Counted from the first letter of the stretch, positions 16,306 through 22,987 are shown. The stretch: DNA of 34,086 nt from an uncultured Oscillospiraceae bacterium (GCA_910578965.1 CAJTSP010000013.1:1-34086), one strand, 5' to 3'. Translations and numbers: made by a program. The notes: generated by a model not told the origin, from the sequence alone.

Positions 16306-16680
16306 TTTTCAAAAAAGGCAGGCGGGGCCCCGGCGTGGCCTAAAACCGGGCTGCAAACAGGCCGTTTCCCCTTAAAGCAACAAACCCTGCGCTGCTTTGG
16401 GGCAACTGCCGGTTGCTTGGCAGACATGCCCTGCCGTGCTATCGCAGGCGCGGCACAAGGATATAATAAACATGAAACATGCATACAAAACAAGGGCTTT
16501 TTGAGACAAGTGCCTTTTGAGCCGCTCCCCCGCCTTTTGGCATACAAAAAAGCCCGGCATCGCCGCCGGGCTTTTTATATGAGGCAAGGCCTGCTAACCG
16601 CGGCCCCAAGGGCTGTGCAGAACAGGCCCCGGCGGCCGGGCGACAGCGCCTTTTTATGCAAAGCGCGTTACGCGCCAAAG
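16306..16680. other. Gene-free spacer before the tRNA-inserted element
   Basis: I see no coding frame with a ribosome site on either strand. Apart from a strong bidirectional terminator at 16546-16577 there is nothing clear; a TATAAT near 16462 on the plus strand has no matching -35. Confidence 0.6.
16546..16577. terminator. Bidirectional rho-independent terminator
   Basis: GCCCGGC (16552-16558) and GCCGGGC (16565-16571) form a stem flanked by an A run on the left and TTTTT on the right, so it works in either direction. It insulates the glycan cluster from the mobile element. Confidence 0.85.
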
Positions 16681-16741
16681 AAAAACCGCCGTTTGCATCG
16701 ATACAGCGGCGGTTTTTGTGGAGCAGGTGATGGGAGTCGAA
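16681..16741. repeat. Left attachment repeat (61 bp)
   Basis: Identical over 61 bases to 26253-26313. It comprises the last 23 bases of tRNA-Gly including CCA (16719-16741, minus strand) and the tRNA terminator hairpin (AAACCGCCG / CGGCGGTTT). Sequence diverges immediately on both sides. It is the tRNA 3' end displaced by integration. Confidence 0.93.
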
Positions 16742-16857
16742 TGCAATCGCATTGATTTATAAGGCGGTCTCGGGATTTTTTAAGCAGTTGTTTATGGGTG
16801 TTCTTGCGTCTTTGCGGTTTGCTTGCAATGCACGAAAAACGCGCTGGAAACAACCGA

Positions 16858-16879
16858 AGTGTGTTACAAGGTGTGTTAT
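16858..16879 (+). promoter_or_regulatory. Candidate integrase arm-type sites, left
   Basis: AGTGTGTTAC (16858) and GGTGTGTTAT (16870) form a direct repeat of 12-bp period, overlapping the integrase stop. The same pair with the same period and orientation occurs near the other end of the element (26222-26243). They are likely binding sites for the integrase N-terminal domain. Confidence 0.7.
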
Positions 16880-17955
16880 TCTTTTTGCAGCAGCCGGGCA
16901 AAGACGCCATCCAGGGCGCGGGCTGTCTCGGCTGCCTCGCCCTCGATCTCGTGGCCGTAGGTGCCGAAGGTGTCCATGTTGCGGCTGTGGCCCACAACGG
17001 CTTTAACCTGCCCTTCTGGCAGCACCTTTGCCACGGACACAAAGGTGTGGCGCAACTCGTAGGGGGTGGTTTTGCACATTCCGTTCGCCAAGCGGTAGCG
17101 TTCCCAGTGGGTGCGGTAGTCCCGCGGGTTCCTGATCCCAAAGACCGACCCGGCGGGGCCAGTAAGCAGCCGCTGGGCGTCCAGGGCACGGAGGGCCAGG
17201 GCCGGCAGCTCGACCGTCCGCACGGCGTTGCGGTTCTTGCCCTGGGTGATCTCGTTATGGGAGTTGACCGCCCGCTGCAGGTGCACCGTGCTGCCGTGGA
17301 CATCCTCCCAGCGCAGGCCCACGATCTCCCCCGGCCGCATCCCGGTTAACACCTCAAAGCGGAAAGCGTTGATATATTCCTCTTTGGCGGGCCTGCCTTT
17401 GTAGGTGGTCATGTCGCTGTTAAACAGCCGCAGCAGGTCGACCGGCTGGAGCACGCCCTTGCTGGGCCGCCGGGCGCTGGCCGGGATGGTCAGGCTTTCA
17501 GGGAACAGGGCGGAGGCCCGGCGGCGCCGGCAGAATTTGAAAAAGGCCGAAAGGTCGCCGCGCAGGTTCAGCAAGGTTTTTGCAGCCAGGCTATGCTTGG
17601 CATAGGCTTGGTTGATAACATCTTGCAGGTCTTGCTCTGTCACCCGGTCAATTCGCTTGCGGCCTATGACCGGCTCAATGTGGTTTTTATACCGGGATTC
17701 AACCCCGTGCCAATGGCTCTTGCTGGTGCCCTCCCGCTTGCTGGCCAGGAAGTCGGCATACAGCACCGACACCCGCGCGCTGCCGCCCTCTATGCCATCG
17801 TCCAGCCAGGCGTCCGCCTTTGCGTTGGCCTCCCGCTGCCCGGTACGGCCCGGCTTGCTGCTGTAAAAGCTGCGGCGCTTGCCGTCTCGCTGTACATTGA
17901 TTTGCCACCGGTTATATTTGTCGCTCCATGTGGCCGTGTTGGTGCGTCTGCCCAT
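16876..17955 (-). CDS. Tyrosine-type site-specific integrase
   Basis: A 359-residue phage-type integrase. Residues 1-60 form an AP2-like arm-binding domain (WSDKYNRWQINVQRDGKRRSFYSSK), 65-170 the SAM-like core-binding domain, and 190-359 the catalytic domain with TGMRPGEIVGLRW (Arg I), the HELR-type block ELRHTF (HxxR), GHSRNMDTFGTYGHE (His and the catalytic Tyr). ATG 17955 is chosen for AAGGAGG eight bases upstream; a longer frame of 92 codons upstream is non-homologous. It sits next to the left attachment repeat and should integrate and excise the element at tRNA-Gly. An inverted repeat overlaps its upstream region. Confidence 0.94.
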   Translation of the reverse strand: MGRRTNTATWSDKYNRWQINVQRDGKRRSFYSSKPGRTGQREANAKADAWLDDGIEGGSARVSVLYADFLASKREGTSKSHWHGVESRYKNHIEPVIGRKRIDRVTEQDLQDVINQAYAKHSLAAKTLLNLRGDLSAFFKFCRRRRASALFPESLTIPASARRPSKGVLQPVDLLRLFNSDMTTYKGRPAKEEYINAFRFEVLTGMRPGEIVGLRWEDVHGSTVHLQRAVNSHNEITQGKNRNAVRTVELPALALRALDAQRLLTGPAGSVFGIRNPRDYRTHWERYRLANGMCKTTPYELRHTFVSVAKVLPEGQVKAVVGHSRNMDTFGTYGHEIEGEAAETARALDGVFARLLQKE

Positions 17956-17981
17956 GTCTAAGCCCTCCTTATGGTTGCACT

Positions 17982-18011
17982 TTGACAAACCCACACAGGA
18001 GGGTGTATAAT
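17982..18011 (+). promoter_or_regulatory. Consensus promoter divergent from the integrase
   Basis: TTGACA (17982-17987), 18-base spacer, TATAAT (18006-18011), both perfect, directed away from the integrase gene. It starts 27 bases upstream of the integrase ATG. The transcript would meet a terminator at 18060-18101, giving an RNA of about 85 bases. Confidence 0.8.
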
Positions 18012-18039
18012 CTGGTTGCAGGGCAGATTGTACACCTCC
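17998..18039. repeat. 16-bp inverted repeat over the promoter -10
   Basis: GGAGG.TGTAYAATCTG (17998-18014) is repeated inverted at 18024-18039 with one mismatch and one inserted base, loop of nine. It covers the -10 box and start of the plus promoter and a TACAAT box on the opposite strand, so a bound protein could switch both integrase and the small transcript. Confidence 0.75.
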
Positions 18040-18059
18040 GTGTGCGCCTGTTCTATTTG

Positions 18060-18101
18060 ACCGCCTCGGTGTTGGTAGCGCCGGGGCGGTTCTCTGTTTT
18101 T
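18060..18101 (+). terminator. Terminator of a short transcript
   Basis: ACCGCC (18060-18065) pairs with GGCGGT (18085-18090) plus CGG/CCG inside, followed by TTCTCTGTTTTTC. It closes the unit begun at 17982. Confidence 0.65.
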
Positions 18102-18102
18102 C

Positions 18103-18131
18103 TTGCGCAGCGTGTCGGTTTATGGTATATT
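18103..18131 (+). promoter_or_regulatory. Promoter of the holin-like toxin gene
   Basis: TTGCGC (18103-18108), 17-base spacer, TATATT (18126-18131) with an extended -10 TGG. The 85-base leader contains three mutually exclusive pairing elements (CCCCC, GGGGGCA, TGCCCCC) plus the GGGGGG ribosome site, so the site can be hidden by upstream C runs. Confidence 0.65.
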
Positions 18132-18221
18132 GGCTTTGGCGCTGCCCGTAGCGGTAGGCGGTTGGCCCCCACACAGGGGGCAGCTTCTTGCCCCCTGATC
18201 TTACGAAAGGGGGGCTGCTCT

Positions 18222-18305
18222 GTGAGCACATCCGAAGTATTACAGCTTTGCCTTGTCCTCATCGGCATTTGCGGCCTGTTTATCCAGGCATACAAAAAGA
18301 AGTAA
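18222..18305 (+). CDS. Putative holin-like toxin, type I TA (27 aa)
   Basis: A GTG-started 27-residue frame: MSTSEVLQL, a hydrophobic membrane segment (CLVLIGICGLF) and the tail IQAYKKK. This architecture and wording match the small 'putative holin-like toxin' family of Firmicutes, whose members damage the membrane when not silenced. AAAGGGGGG precedes the start. The stop codon lies inside a 12-bp hairpin, and an opposite-strand transcript with its own consensus promoter ends across the 3' end of the gene. In the element it likely acts as an addiction module. The family match is by pattern recognition, not by search. Confidence 0.75.
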   Translation: MSTSEVLQLCLVLIGICGLFIQAYKKK

Positions 18306-18383
18306 CCGCCCCGGGCCCAACCGTGCGGTTACTTCTGTAGCCTTATAACGGAGGCCAACCGTCTACCGGCAGCGCCCTCGTTT
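18293..18383 (-). ncRNA. Candidate antisense RNA antitoxin, about 90 nt
   Basis: The inferred transcript starts about seven bases after the TATACT box of the 18390-18418 promoter and ends at a perfect 12-bp hairpin (arms 18325-18336 and 18298-18309) followed by a TTTTT run on this strand. It overlaps the last codons and 3' leader of the holin-like toxin mRNA. The sequence ACGGTTGG occurs twice in it. Type I antitoxins of this family work by such 3' overlap. Confidence 0.7.
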
Positions 18384-18389
18384 AATTAC

Positions 18390-18418
18390 AGTATAACCGC
18401 TTTCAAATGTGTTGTCAA
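18390..18418 (-). promoter_or_regulatory. Promoter of the antisense RNA
   Basis: Minus-strand TTGACA (18413-18418), 17-base spacer, TATACT (18390-18395). It is much stronger than the toxin promoter, as expected for an unstable antisense antitoxin. Confidence 0.8.
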
Positions 18419-18480
18419 ATGTTCGTAGGCGGTTAATGAAACCGCCCAATAAAACACGTTGTTTTATATACACTTTCTAC

Positions 18481-18518
18481 CCGCCGGGGGCCTTGTGGCC
18501 TTTGGCGGTTCTTTTTTT
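18481..18518 (+). terminator. Rho-independent terminator, toxin mRNA
   Basis: CCGCC (18481-18485) / GGCGG (18504-18508) with GGCC/GGCC inside, followed by TTCTTTTTTT. A second small hairpin GGCGGTT/AACCGCC lies at 18428-18446. This likely ends the long toxin transcript, beyond the antisense promoter. Confidence 0.78.
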
Positions 18519-18584
18519 GCCCGGATGCCGCCGGGCAACGTCTTGCCGTACCATGCGCAACGTGAAAAATGATTTGAAGCATAA

Positions 18585-18720
18585 GGGAATAAACCTTTAT
18601 TCCCTTTATTCCCTAAAATGGACAGCAGAAAACGATTAAAGGGAATTAGGGGAATAAAGTTTTAGGGAATTTGCTTTGAAACTGCTTTTTGGCAGGTAGG
18701 CGGTACAAAACCCTATTCCC
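18585..18720. repeat. GGGAAT/ATTCCC cluster with 20-bp inverted repeat
   Basis: Seven GGGAAT or ATTCCC hexamers occur at 18585, 18599, 18608, 18641, 18650, 18665 and 18715. The inner four form a 20-bp inverted repeat (18595-18614 and 18640-18659, 18 of 20 matching) with paired motifs 9 bp apart. It is AT-rich, non-coding and lies just after the repressor gene. It could be iterons of a replication origin, a protein-binding array, or an extended terminator hairpin. Confidence 0.7.
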
Positions 18721-19282
18721 CCTCTGGCGGCGTTTCTGGCGCGTCCGGGGCCGGGGCGGTATCTGTACCCTCCTGCGGCGCTGGCGTGTCCTGTGGGGCG
18801 GCTGGGCGTTGATATAGGGGATTCTCTGATAAGCTCATAACATAATCAGCGACTTTACTTAAAGTGTCTTTATCCAAGTTTCGGAAAAAATAGCCGCCTG
18901 CCACTATTTTACCTTCGTCGGTGAGTTTCTTGTAAAAATGGACAATTCTATCTGCTTCTGAATGAAATTGAAGGATTCCCGCCCGGAATAGTTCTGTATC
19001 GGTCATTTTATGGACTGATACCTTGCCACTTGACGCTGTATTTTTTATTAGCTCTGTCATGTGATCCACAACGGTCTGTCCCTGCTGATTTTCTGGTACA
19101 AGTTCCGTCCACTCCACGCCCAGGGCGGAGGCAATGCGCCGGAGCTGTTCAAGCCGCGGCTGACGAATACCGCGTTCATATTGTTGCACCGAAACAGTTG
19201 CAACCCCAGATTTTTCCGCGAGCTCCTTTTGCGTATACCCAATAGCTTTTCTGTATTTTCTAATGCGTTCGCCTATGTTCAT
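18713..19282 (-). CDS. CI-like XRE repressor of the element
   Basis: A 189-residue protein. Residues 1-60 are an XRE helix-turn-helix (IGERIRKYRKAIGYTQKELAEKSG, VSVQQYERGIRQP); residues 75-160 are a predicted helical domain; the last 30 residues are a Pro/Ala/Glu-rich tail. No serine-lysine LexA-type autocleavage domain is visible, so release from repression probably needs an antirepressor, as with SaPI Stl proteins, rather than RecA cleavage. It is divergent from a Cro-like operon with an elaborate operator between them. AAGGGGTGA precedes the ATG. Confidence 0.85.
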   Translation of the reverse strand: MNIGERIRKYRKAIGYTQKELAEKSGVATVSVQQYERGIRQPRLEQLRRIASALGVEWTELVPENQQGQTVVDHMTELIKNTASSGKVSVHKMTDTELFRAGILQFHSEADRIVHFYKKLTDEGKIVAGGYFFRNLDKDTLSKVADYVMSLSENPLYQRPAAPQDTPAPQEGTDTAPAPDAPETPPEGE

Positions 19283-19303
19283 AAAATCACCCCTTCCAAT
19301 TTA

Positions 19304-19396
19304 AGAGTACCACAAATGCAAAAAACATTCAAGTGAATTGCAAAATATTCTTGATCCCTCTTAGCGCATTCAATAGAATGTGATAAGAGGGATCAA
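19304..19396. promoter_or_regulatory. Divergent repressor/Cro promoters and large operator
   Basis: Rightward promoter: TTGATC (19351-19356), 17 bases, TAGAAT (19374-19379). Leftward promoter: TTGAAT (19327-19332), 17 bases, TACTCT (19304-19309). The rightward one is embedded in a 46-bp inverted repeat: 13-bp perfect outer arms TTGATCCCTCTTA (19351-19363) / TAAGAGGGATCAA (19384-19396) and inner CATTC/GAATG. ATTC-N4-GAAT-like half-sites recur at 19327. This is a lysogeny-type switch. Confidence 0.85.
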
Positions 19397-19422
19397 CTGA
19401 ATTGCTTAACGGAGGTGAAATA

Positions 19423-19626
19423 ATGACCATCAACGCGGTAAAAATCGAAGCAATGCTTGCAGAGCGGGGACTGACAAAAGCAGCCTATGCGCAGGCGTGC
19501 GGCATTTCCAGGCAGAACATCAGCACGGTAATCCGGCGCGGCACCTGTGAGCCGAAAACAGCGGGCAAATTGGCCGTCGAGCTGGGTGTTCCTGTGGCAG
19601 AAATCATTAAGCAGGAGGCGAAATAA
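19423..19626 (+). CDS. Cro-like HTH protein
   Basis: A 67-residue helix-turn-helix protein (AMLAERGLTKAAYAQACGIS, RQNISTVIRRG) with no other domain, the first gene rightward of the operator. The ATG is preceded by GGAGGTGA; a TTG seven codons upstream in frame lacks a site. Position and size suit a Cro-type repressor antagonist or an excisionase-like regulator. Its stop overlaps the next start by one base (TAATG). Confidence 0.85.
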   Translation: MTINAVKIEAMLAERGLTKAAYAQACGISRQNISTVIRRGTCEPKTAGKLAVELGVPVAEIIKQEAK

Positions 19627-19871
19627 TGGCCAGGCGGAAATTTGCGCGGCTGAAGTCCGCGCTTTATGAGGCAGAGTTAACACAGGCAGACATTGCCCGA
19701 GCGTGTGGGCGTGGCACAACGTACATCTCCCGGCGGATGAACGGGCGAGAGCCTTTTAACACCGCGGATATGTTGGTGATTGGCCGCTTGCTCGATTTGC
19801 CCCGTGACCAGTGGCTCAATTACTTTGTTGATGGGCCAGTCCAGGAGGGCGCTGCCTATGCGAATCGCTGA
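19626..19871 (+). CDS. Small XRE-like HTH protein
   Basis: An 81-residue protein with an HTH at residues 8-50 (LKSALYEAELTQADIARACG, YISRRMNGREPFN) and a WLNYF tail. It is translated from an ATG overlapping the preceding stop. Two HTH proteins back to back in a Cro-position operon suggest combinatorial control of early genes. The second could serve as replication or excision regulator. Function beyond DNA binding is not visible. Confidence 0.8.
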   Translation: MARRKFARLKSALYEAELTQADIARACGRGTTYISRRMNGREPFNTADMLVIGRLLDLPRDQWLNYFVDGPVQEGAAYANR

Positions 19872-20148
19872 CTTTCTCGGTCGCGGGGCTGAAAACGCTC
19901 TGACTTTGCGCGATCTGCAGGCCCTTACCGGTGCAGATGGGCGAACCATTCGGCTTGAAATCGAGCAGGCCCGGCGGGCGGGTGTCCCGATTCTGTCAAA
20001 CTGCCGAGATGGCTACTTTCTGCCGGCTGGCGAGGATGAAAAGGCCCTATTTGTCCGGCAAATGCGGCGCAGAGCCGGCGAAATCCTACGAACGGCAGCC
20101 GCAGTGGAAAAGGCTACAGATGGAGAGGGGGCAGAACCCATTGGCTGA
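19858..20148 (+). CDS. Winged-HTH-like small protein
   Basis: A 96-residue protein starting MRIADFLGRGAENALTLRDL at an ATG with AGGAGG upstream, overlapping the preceding gene by 14 bases. Residues 15-60 look like a helix-turn-helix with wing (LRDLQALTGADGRTIRLEIEQA then GVPILSNCRDGYFL), as in phage proteins that resemble the DNA-binding part of HTH_11 regulators. The rest is a basic helix. Probably an early regulator. It overlaps the replication gene start by eight bases. Confidence 0.75.
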   Translation: MRIADFLGRGAENALTLRDLQALTGADGRTIRLEIEQARRAGVPILSNCRDGYFLPAGEDEKALFVRQMRRRAGEILRTAAAVEKATDGEGAEPIG

Positions 20149-20884
20149 ACGACGGATGTTTGCAAAGAGCATTGTCAATTCTGCGAGGTTTCTGCGTATG
20201 CCCCAGACCTCGCGCTTGCTCTACTACGACTTGGGCATGTCCGCCGATGATGATGGCATTGTGGAGGCTTTTACCGTGATTCGCACCACCGGTGCAGCGG
20301 AGGATGATTTGCGGGTGCTTGTGAGCAAGGGATTTGTTTCTGTTCTGAACGAAGATATGGTCAGCTTTATCACGGATTGGAACACGAACAATCAGCTCAG
20401 AAAAGACCGTTACCGCCCCAGTGTTTACGCTGAGCTGCTGGTCAAATTTGAGTGTGGCAACCAAGTGACACCCGACTGGCAACCGGATGGCAACCAAATG
20501 GAAACCCAGTACAGTATAGGAGAGGTAAGTGCAGTACAGGAAAGTACAGCAAAGGGAAGCAAAAGCGCGGCTGCGCCGCGGCCCACCCCCGAACCACCGA
20601 AAACAAACTTCGGCCCGGAGCTGCAAGTGGCATTTGACCGGTGGCTTGCGTATAAAAAAGAGCGCCGCGAGGCATACAAACCGACCGGCTTATCGGCTCT
20701 TGTAACGCAAATCGAGCACAACGCCGCCCAGCACGGGGAAAAGGCGGTGGCCGAGCTGATTGAGAGCTGTATGGCCAACGGCTGGCGTGGGATCATTTGG
20801 GATAAGCTGGAACAGAAAGTACGAGAAAAAGCACACAGCGGAAATATCTTTGCGGAGATGGCCAGAGAGGAGGGCCTATTTTGA
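20141..20884 (+). CDS. Phage-type replication initiator / replisome organizer
   Basis: A 247-residue protein starting at TTG 20141 (product LAERRMFAKSIVNSARFLRMP), the characteristic start of phage replication proteins with a Lin1244/Lin1753-like N-terminal winged domain. GAGAGGGGG lies about nine bases upstream. A Pro/Ser-rich linker spans about residues 125-160, and the C-terminal 85 residues form the conserved helical domain (FDRWLAYKKERREAYKPTG, MANGWRGIIWDKL) that contacts the helicase loader. It would bind the element origin and recruit the host helicase through the next gene product, with which it overlaps by four bases. Confidence 0.8.
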   Translation: MAERRMFAKSIVNSARFLRMPQTSRLLYYDLGMSADDDGIVEAFTVIRTTGAAEDDLRVLVSKGFVSVLNEDMVSFITDWNTNNQLRKDRYRPSVYAELLVKFECGNQVTPDWQPDGNQMETQYSIGEVSAVQESTAKGSKSAAAPRPTPEPPKTNFGPELQVAFDRWLAYKKERREAYKPTGLSALVTQIEHNAAQHGEKAVAELIESCMANGWRGIIWDKLEQKVREKAHSGNIFAEMAREEGLF

Positions 20885-21429
20885 CAAAGCAGGAAGCGAT
20901 GGGGGTTCTTGCGGTGATTCGCGCTGCATACCCGGAATTTTATCGCAACATTTCGCGGCAGGACGCAAACGACGCTGTAGACCTTTGGGCAAGCCTGTTT
21001 GCGGAGGATGACCCGCATCTGGTGGCTGAGGCCGTCAAGGCGTTTATCGCGGCCGACGAGCGGGGTTATCCGCCTGTACCCGGCCAGATCAAGGCCAAGA
21101 TGCGGCTGATGGGCACAACGCCTTCGCAGAACGAGGCGGACGCCTGGAACATGGTGATGCGGGCAGTGCGCAATGGGTTCTACGGCGCGCGAGAAGAATT
21201 TGCAAGGCTTCCGCCGCTGGCGCAGCGAATCGTGGGTAGCCCGGTGCGGCTGCGGGAATGGTCGCAGATCAGCACCGATGAGCTTTCGACCGTTGTCGCC
21301 TCGCACTTCAAGCGGGCTTACCGCGAGGCGGCGGCGTACGAGCGGGAGGTCGCCGCTCTGCCGCCCTCTGCGCGGGAGCTTAGGGAACAGCTCATAGGAG
21401 CGAAAAAGGCCGGGCTACTGGCCGAATGA
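20881..21429 (+). CDS. Phage replicative helicase loader-like protein
   Basis: A 182-residue protein from TTG 20881 with GAGGAGGG upstream. The N-terminal 80 residues match the helicase loader/inhibitor (G39P-like) pattern: MTKQEAMGVLAVIRAAYPEF, WASLFAEDDPHLVAEAVKAF, YPPVPGQIKAKM. The C-terminal half (AREEFARLPPLAQRIVGSP, then ASHFKRAYREAAAYERE) is typical of longer forms found in Clostridial phages. It likely loads the host DnaB-family helicase at the element origin together with the upstream organizer. Overlap (TTGA) implies coupled translation. Confidence 0.8.
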   Translation: MTKQEAMGVLAVIRAAYPEFYRNISRQDANDAVDLWASLFAEDDPHLVAEAVKAFIAADERGYPPVPGQIKAKMRLMGTTPSQNEADAWNMVMRAVRNGFYGAREEFARLPPLAQRIVGSPVRLREWSQISTDELSTVVASHFKRAYREAAAYEREVAALPPSARELREQLIGAKKAGLLAE

Positions 21430-21432
21430 ACC

Positions 21433-21471
21433 ACCCGCCGGGCCAGCACAAAGGCGGCCAGCCCGGCGGGT
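21433..21471. repeat. Perfect 11-bp hairpin of the CCCGCCGGG type
   Basis: ACCCGCCGGGC (21433-21443) pairs with GCCCGGCGGGT (21461-21471). Similar hairpins recur between genes at 25425-25456 and 26123-26163. There is no T run here. Confidence 0.75.
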
Positions 21472-21543
21472 GCCGGCGGCCCCGATCTGCGCCGCTGCCC
21501 GGCGGATTTACCGTCAAAATGCCCGAAAAGGGAGGGATAGCCC

Positions 21544-21915
21544 GTGCCAGACACACCGCCCGCCCGCGCCTGCATCCGCTGCGACGCACCGCTGCCGCCC
21601 CATGCAAAGGCATACTGCGCCGCCTGCCGGCTGGAAAGGGCCAGGCAGGGTAACATAGAGGCCCAGCGAAAACGGCGGCAGAAAAAACGGGCAGCGCGGG
21701 CGGCCATGCGGCAAAAGCCGGCGGCAGAGCCGGCCCCGGCCTCTGGCACATGGACGGACGCCGACGTGGTGCGCTGCATGGGCTGTAAATACTGGCGGCC
21801 GCTGGGCTATTATGGCCCGGCCTTCCACTACCCCATCGACACCGGCCGGCTGCGGCCCTGCCGCCCCTGTGACTGCTACGGCCACGTCGGGACGCCGTAC
21901 ACCCCCAAGAGATAA
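21544..21915 (+). CDS. Cys-rich zinc-ribbon-like protein
   Basis: A 123-residue protein from GTG 21544 with GGGAGGG upstream. It holds two Cys clusters: CIRCD...YCAACR near residues 10-28 and CMGCKYW...CRPCDCY near residues 79-110, separated by a Lys/Arg/Ala-rich basic helix (QRKRRQKKRAARAAM). This suggests two zinc-binding knuckles with a nucleic-acid-binding linker. I do not recognise a family. The position after the replication genes would fit a regulator or a DNA-mimic/adapter. Confidence 0.7.
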   Translation: MPDTPPARACIRCDAPLPPHAKAYCAACRLERARQGNIEAQRKRRQKKRAARAAMRQKPAAEPAPASGTWTDADVVRCMGCKYWRPLGYYGPAFHYPIDTGRLRPCRPCDCYGHVGTPYTPKR

Positions 21916-21941
21916 CCCCACAAGGACAGGAGGAAACCAAC

Positions 21942-22268
21942 ATGGCAAAAATCATACCCTTCCCCAGCAGTCAGCCGGACGTGTGCGAAATGCTGCTTGA
22001 TGGGAAACCGGAAACCATGCTTTCAGCGCGCGGGGTCGTGCTGCTGGCCCTGGACGGCTGGAGGGCCGAGAACCTGCCCGAATCGCGGGACGCCATGCGC
22101 CGATACTGTGAGTATATCGCCCTGCACGGCGGCCAGACCGGGGCCAGCGAAGCGTTTTCCCGGCTGGAAAGCATGAGCATGCCCCATGCCAGGGCGTGGG
22201 TCAAGGCCACCTTTGACCGATATGTGCAGGATAAAGAGGCAGTAGTTCAGTATGTGCTCAACACCTGA
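21942..22268 (+). CDS. Hypothetical protein (108 aa)
   Basis: Starts at ATG 21942 with AGGAGG at good spacing, 26 bases after the Cys-rich gene. The product MAKIIPFPSSQPDVCEMLLDG... is helical, with RDAMRRYCEYIALHGG and ARAWVKATFDRYVQDKE helices, acidic, soluble and without membrane segments. I do not recognise a family. It is co-directional with the replication module and may be an early gene of the element. Confidence 0.7.
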   Translation: MAKIIPFPSSQPDVCEMLLDGKPETMLSARGVVLLALDGWRAENLPESRDAMRRYCEYIALHGGQTGASEAFSRLESMSMPHARAWVKATFDRYVQDKEAVVQYVLNT

Positions 22269-22394
22269 TGCCCCGCCCGGCGGCGCAGCTCCGCCACAGA
22301 CCGCCAGAAAGCGGCTAAAACAGCAGAAAATCACAGACAGAAAGGGGGGTGACACTCCATAAAACAGACCAAAGACGAAAAAGTAATCTCGGCC

Positions 22395-22733
22395 TTGCTT
22401 GCGAATCCAACTGTTAGGGCGACGTCTGCGGCTTGCGGGATTTCTGAAAGTCAAATATACGCCCGCTTGCGCACGCCCGAATTTAAGATCCGGTACGATG
22501 CAGCCCGCCGGGAACTTTTGGAGCGCAACACAGCGGCCTTACAGGGCCATATAGCGGGTGCAATTGAGGTTATGGGTGAGATATGCCAAGATGCGGACAC
22601 GGCCCCGCAAACACGCTTAAACGCTGCTGACGCAATTATCCGAAATTCGCTGAAATTGACCGAACAAAATGATGTTCTGCGCCGCCTGGATGCCCTTGAG
22701 CAATCCATGATGAAAGGAGAGGATTACAATTAG
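22395..22733 (+). CDS. HTH protein, terminase-small-subunit-like
   Basis: The conventional start is TTG 22395 (112 residues), but homology-like sequence continues upstream through KQTKDEKVISA to an ATA at 22359 that has a strong AAGGGGGGTGA site at ideal spacing; the true N-terminus is probably there. Residues resemble the phage HTH family often annotated as terminase small subunit or phBC6A51: ANPTVRATSAACGISESQIY (HTH), RTPEFKIRYDAARRELLE, TRLNAADAIIRNSLKLTEQND. In a satellite it could redirect packaging to the element's own DNA. This role is inference. Confidence 0.65.
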   Translation: MLANPTVRATSAACGISESQIYARLRTPEFKIRYDAARRELLERNTAALQGHIAGAIEVMGEICQDADTAPQTRLNAADAIIRNSLKLTEQNDVLRRLDALEQSMMKGEDYN

Positions 22734-22752
22734 CCAGAGCACAAAAAACCGA

Positions 22753-22968
22753 TTGGAAATGCTTGAGGCGCTTCTTGCGTTTCAAAAAGTGGAGAAAGCC
22801 AAGCCGGTTGATCCGCTTGACGAAACTCTAAAAGACTTTGAAGAGTGGATTTCTGCGGTTGAAAATCCCGTTACAATCCCTGAATCGCTCAACATAACGC
22901 CAGAGCAACTCGCTCTTGCGAAGAAATATGTCAGGCGATTCCGGGGAATGATTTGGACGAAATTTTAA
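22753..22968 (+). CDS. Small helical protein (71 aa or more)
   Basis: TTG 22753 gives MEMLEALLAFQKVEKAKPVD...; no good site precedes it. Eight codons upstream an ATT (22729) sits six bases after AGGAGAGG and overlaps the previous stop, giving a product with SQSTKNR in front, so this non-standard start is worth considering. The protein is short, acidic in the middle (DPLDETLKDFEEW) and basic at the end (KKYVRRFRGM). No family recognised. It lies between the terminase-like gene and the split gene. Confidence 0.5.
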   Translation: MEMLEALLAFQKVEKAKPVDPLDETLKDFEEWISAVENPVTIPESLNITPEQLALAKKYVRRFRGMIWTKF

Positions 22969-22987
22969 TGCATTGGAGGAGCTAAAC

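Noticed and set aside
18585..18720. CRISPR array
   Set aside because: Motifs are only six bases, unevenly spaced and in both orientations, with no spacers or cas genes.
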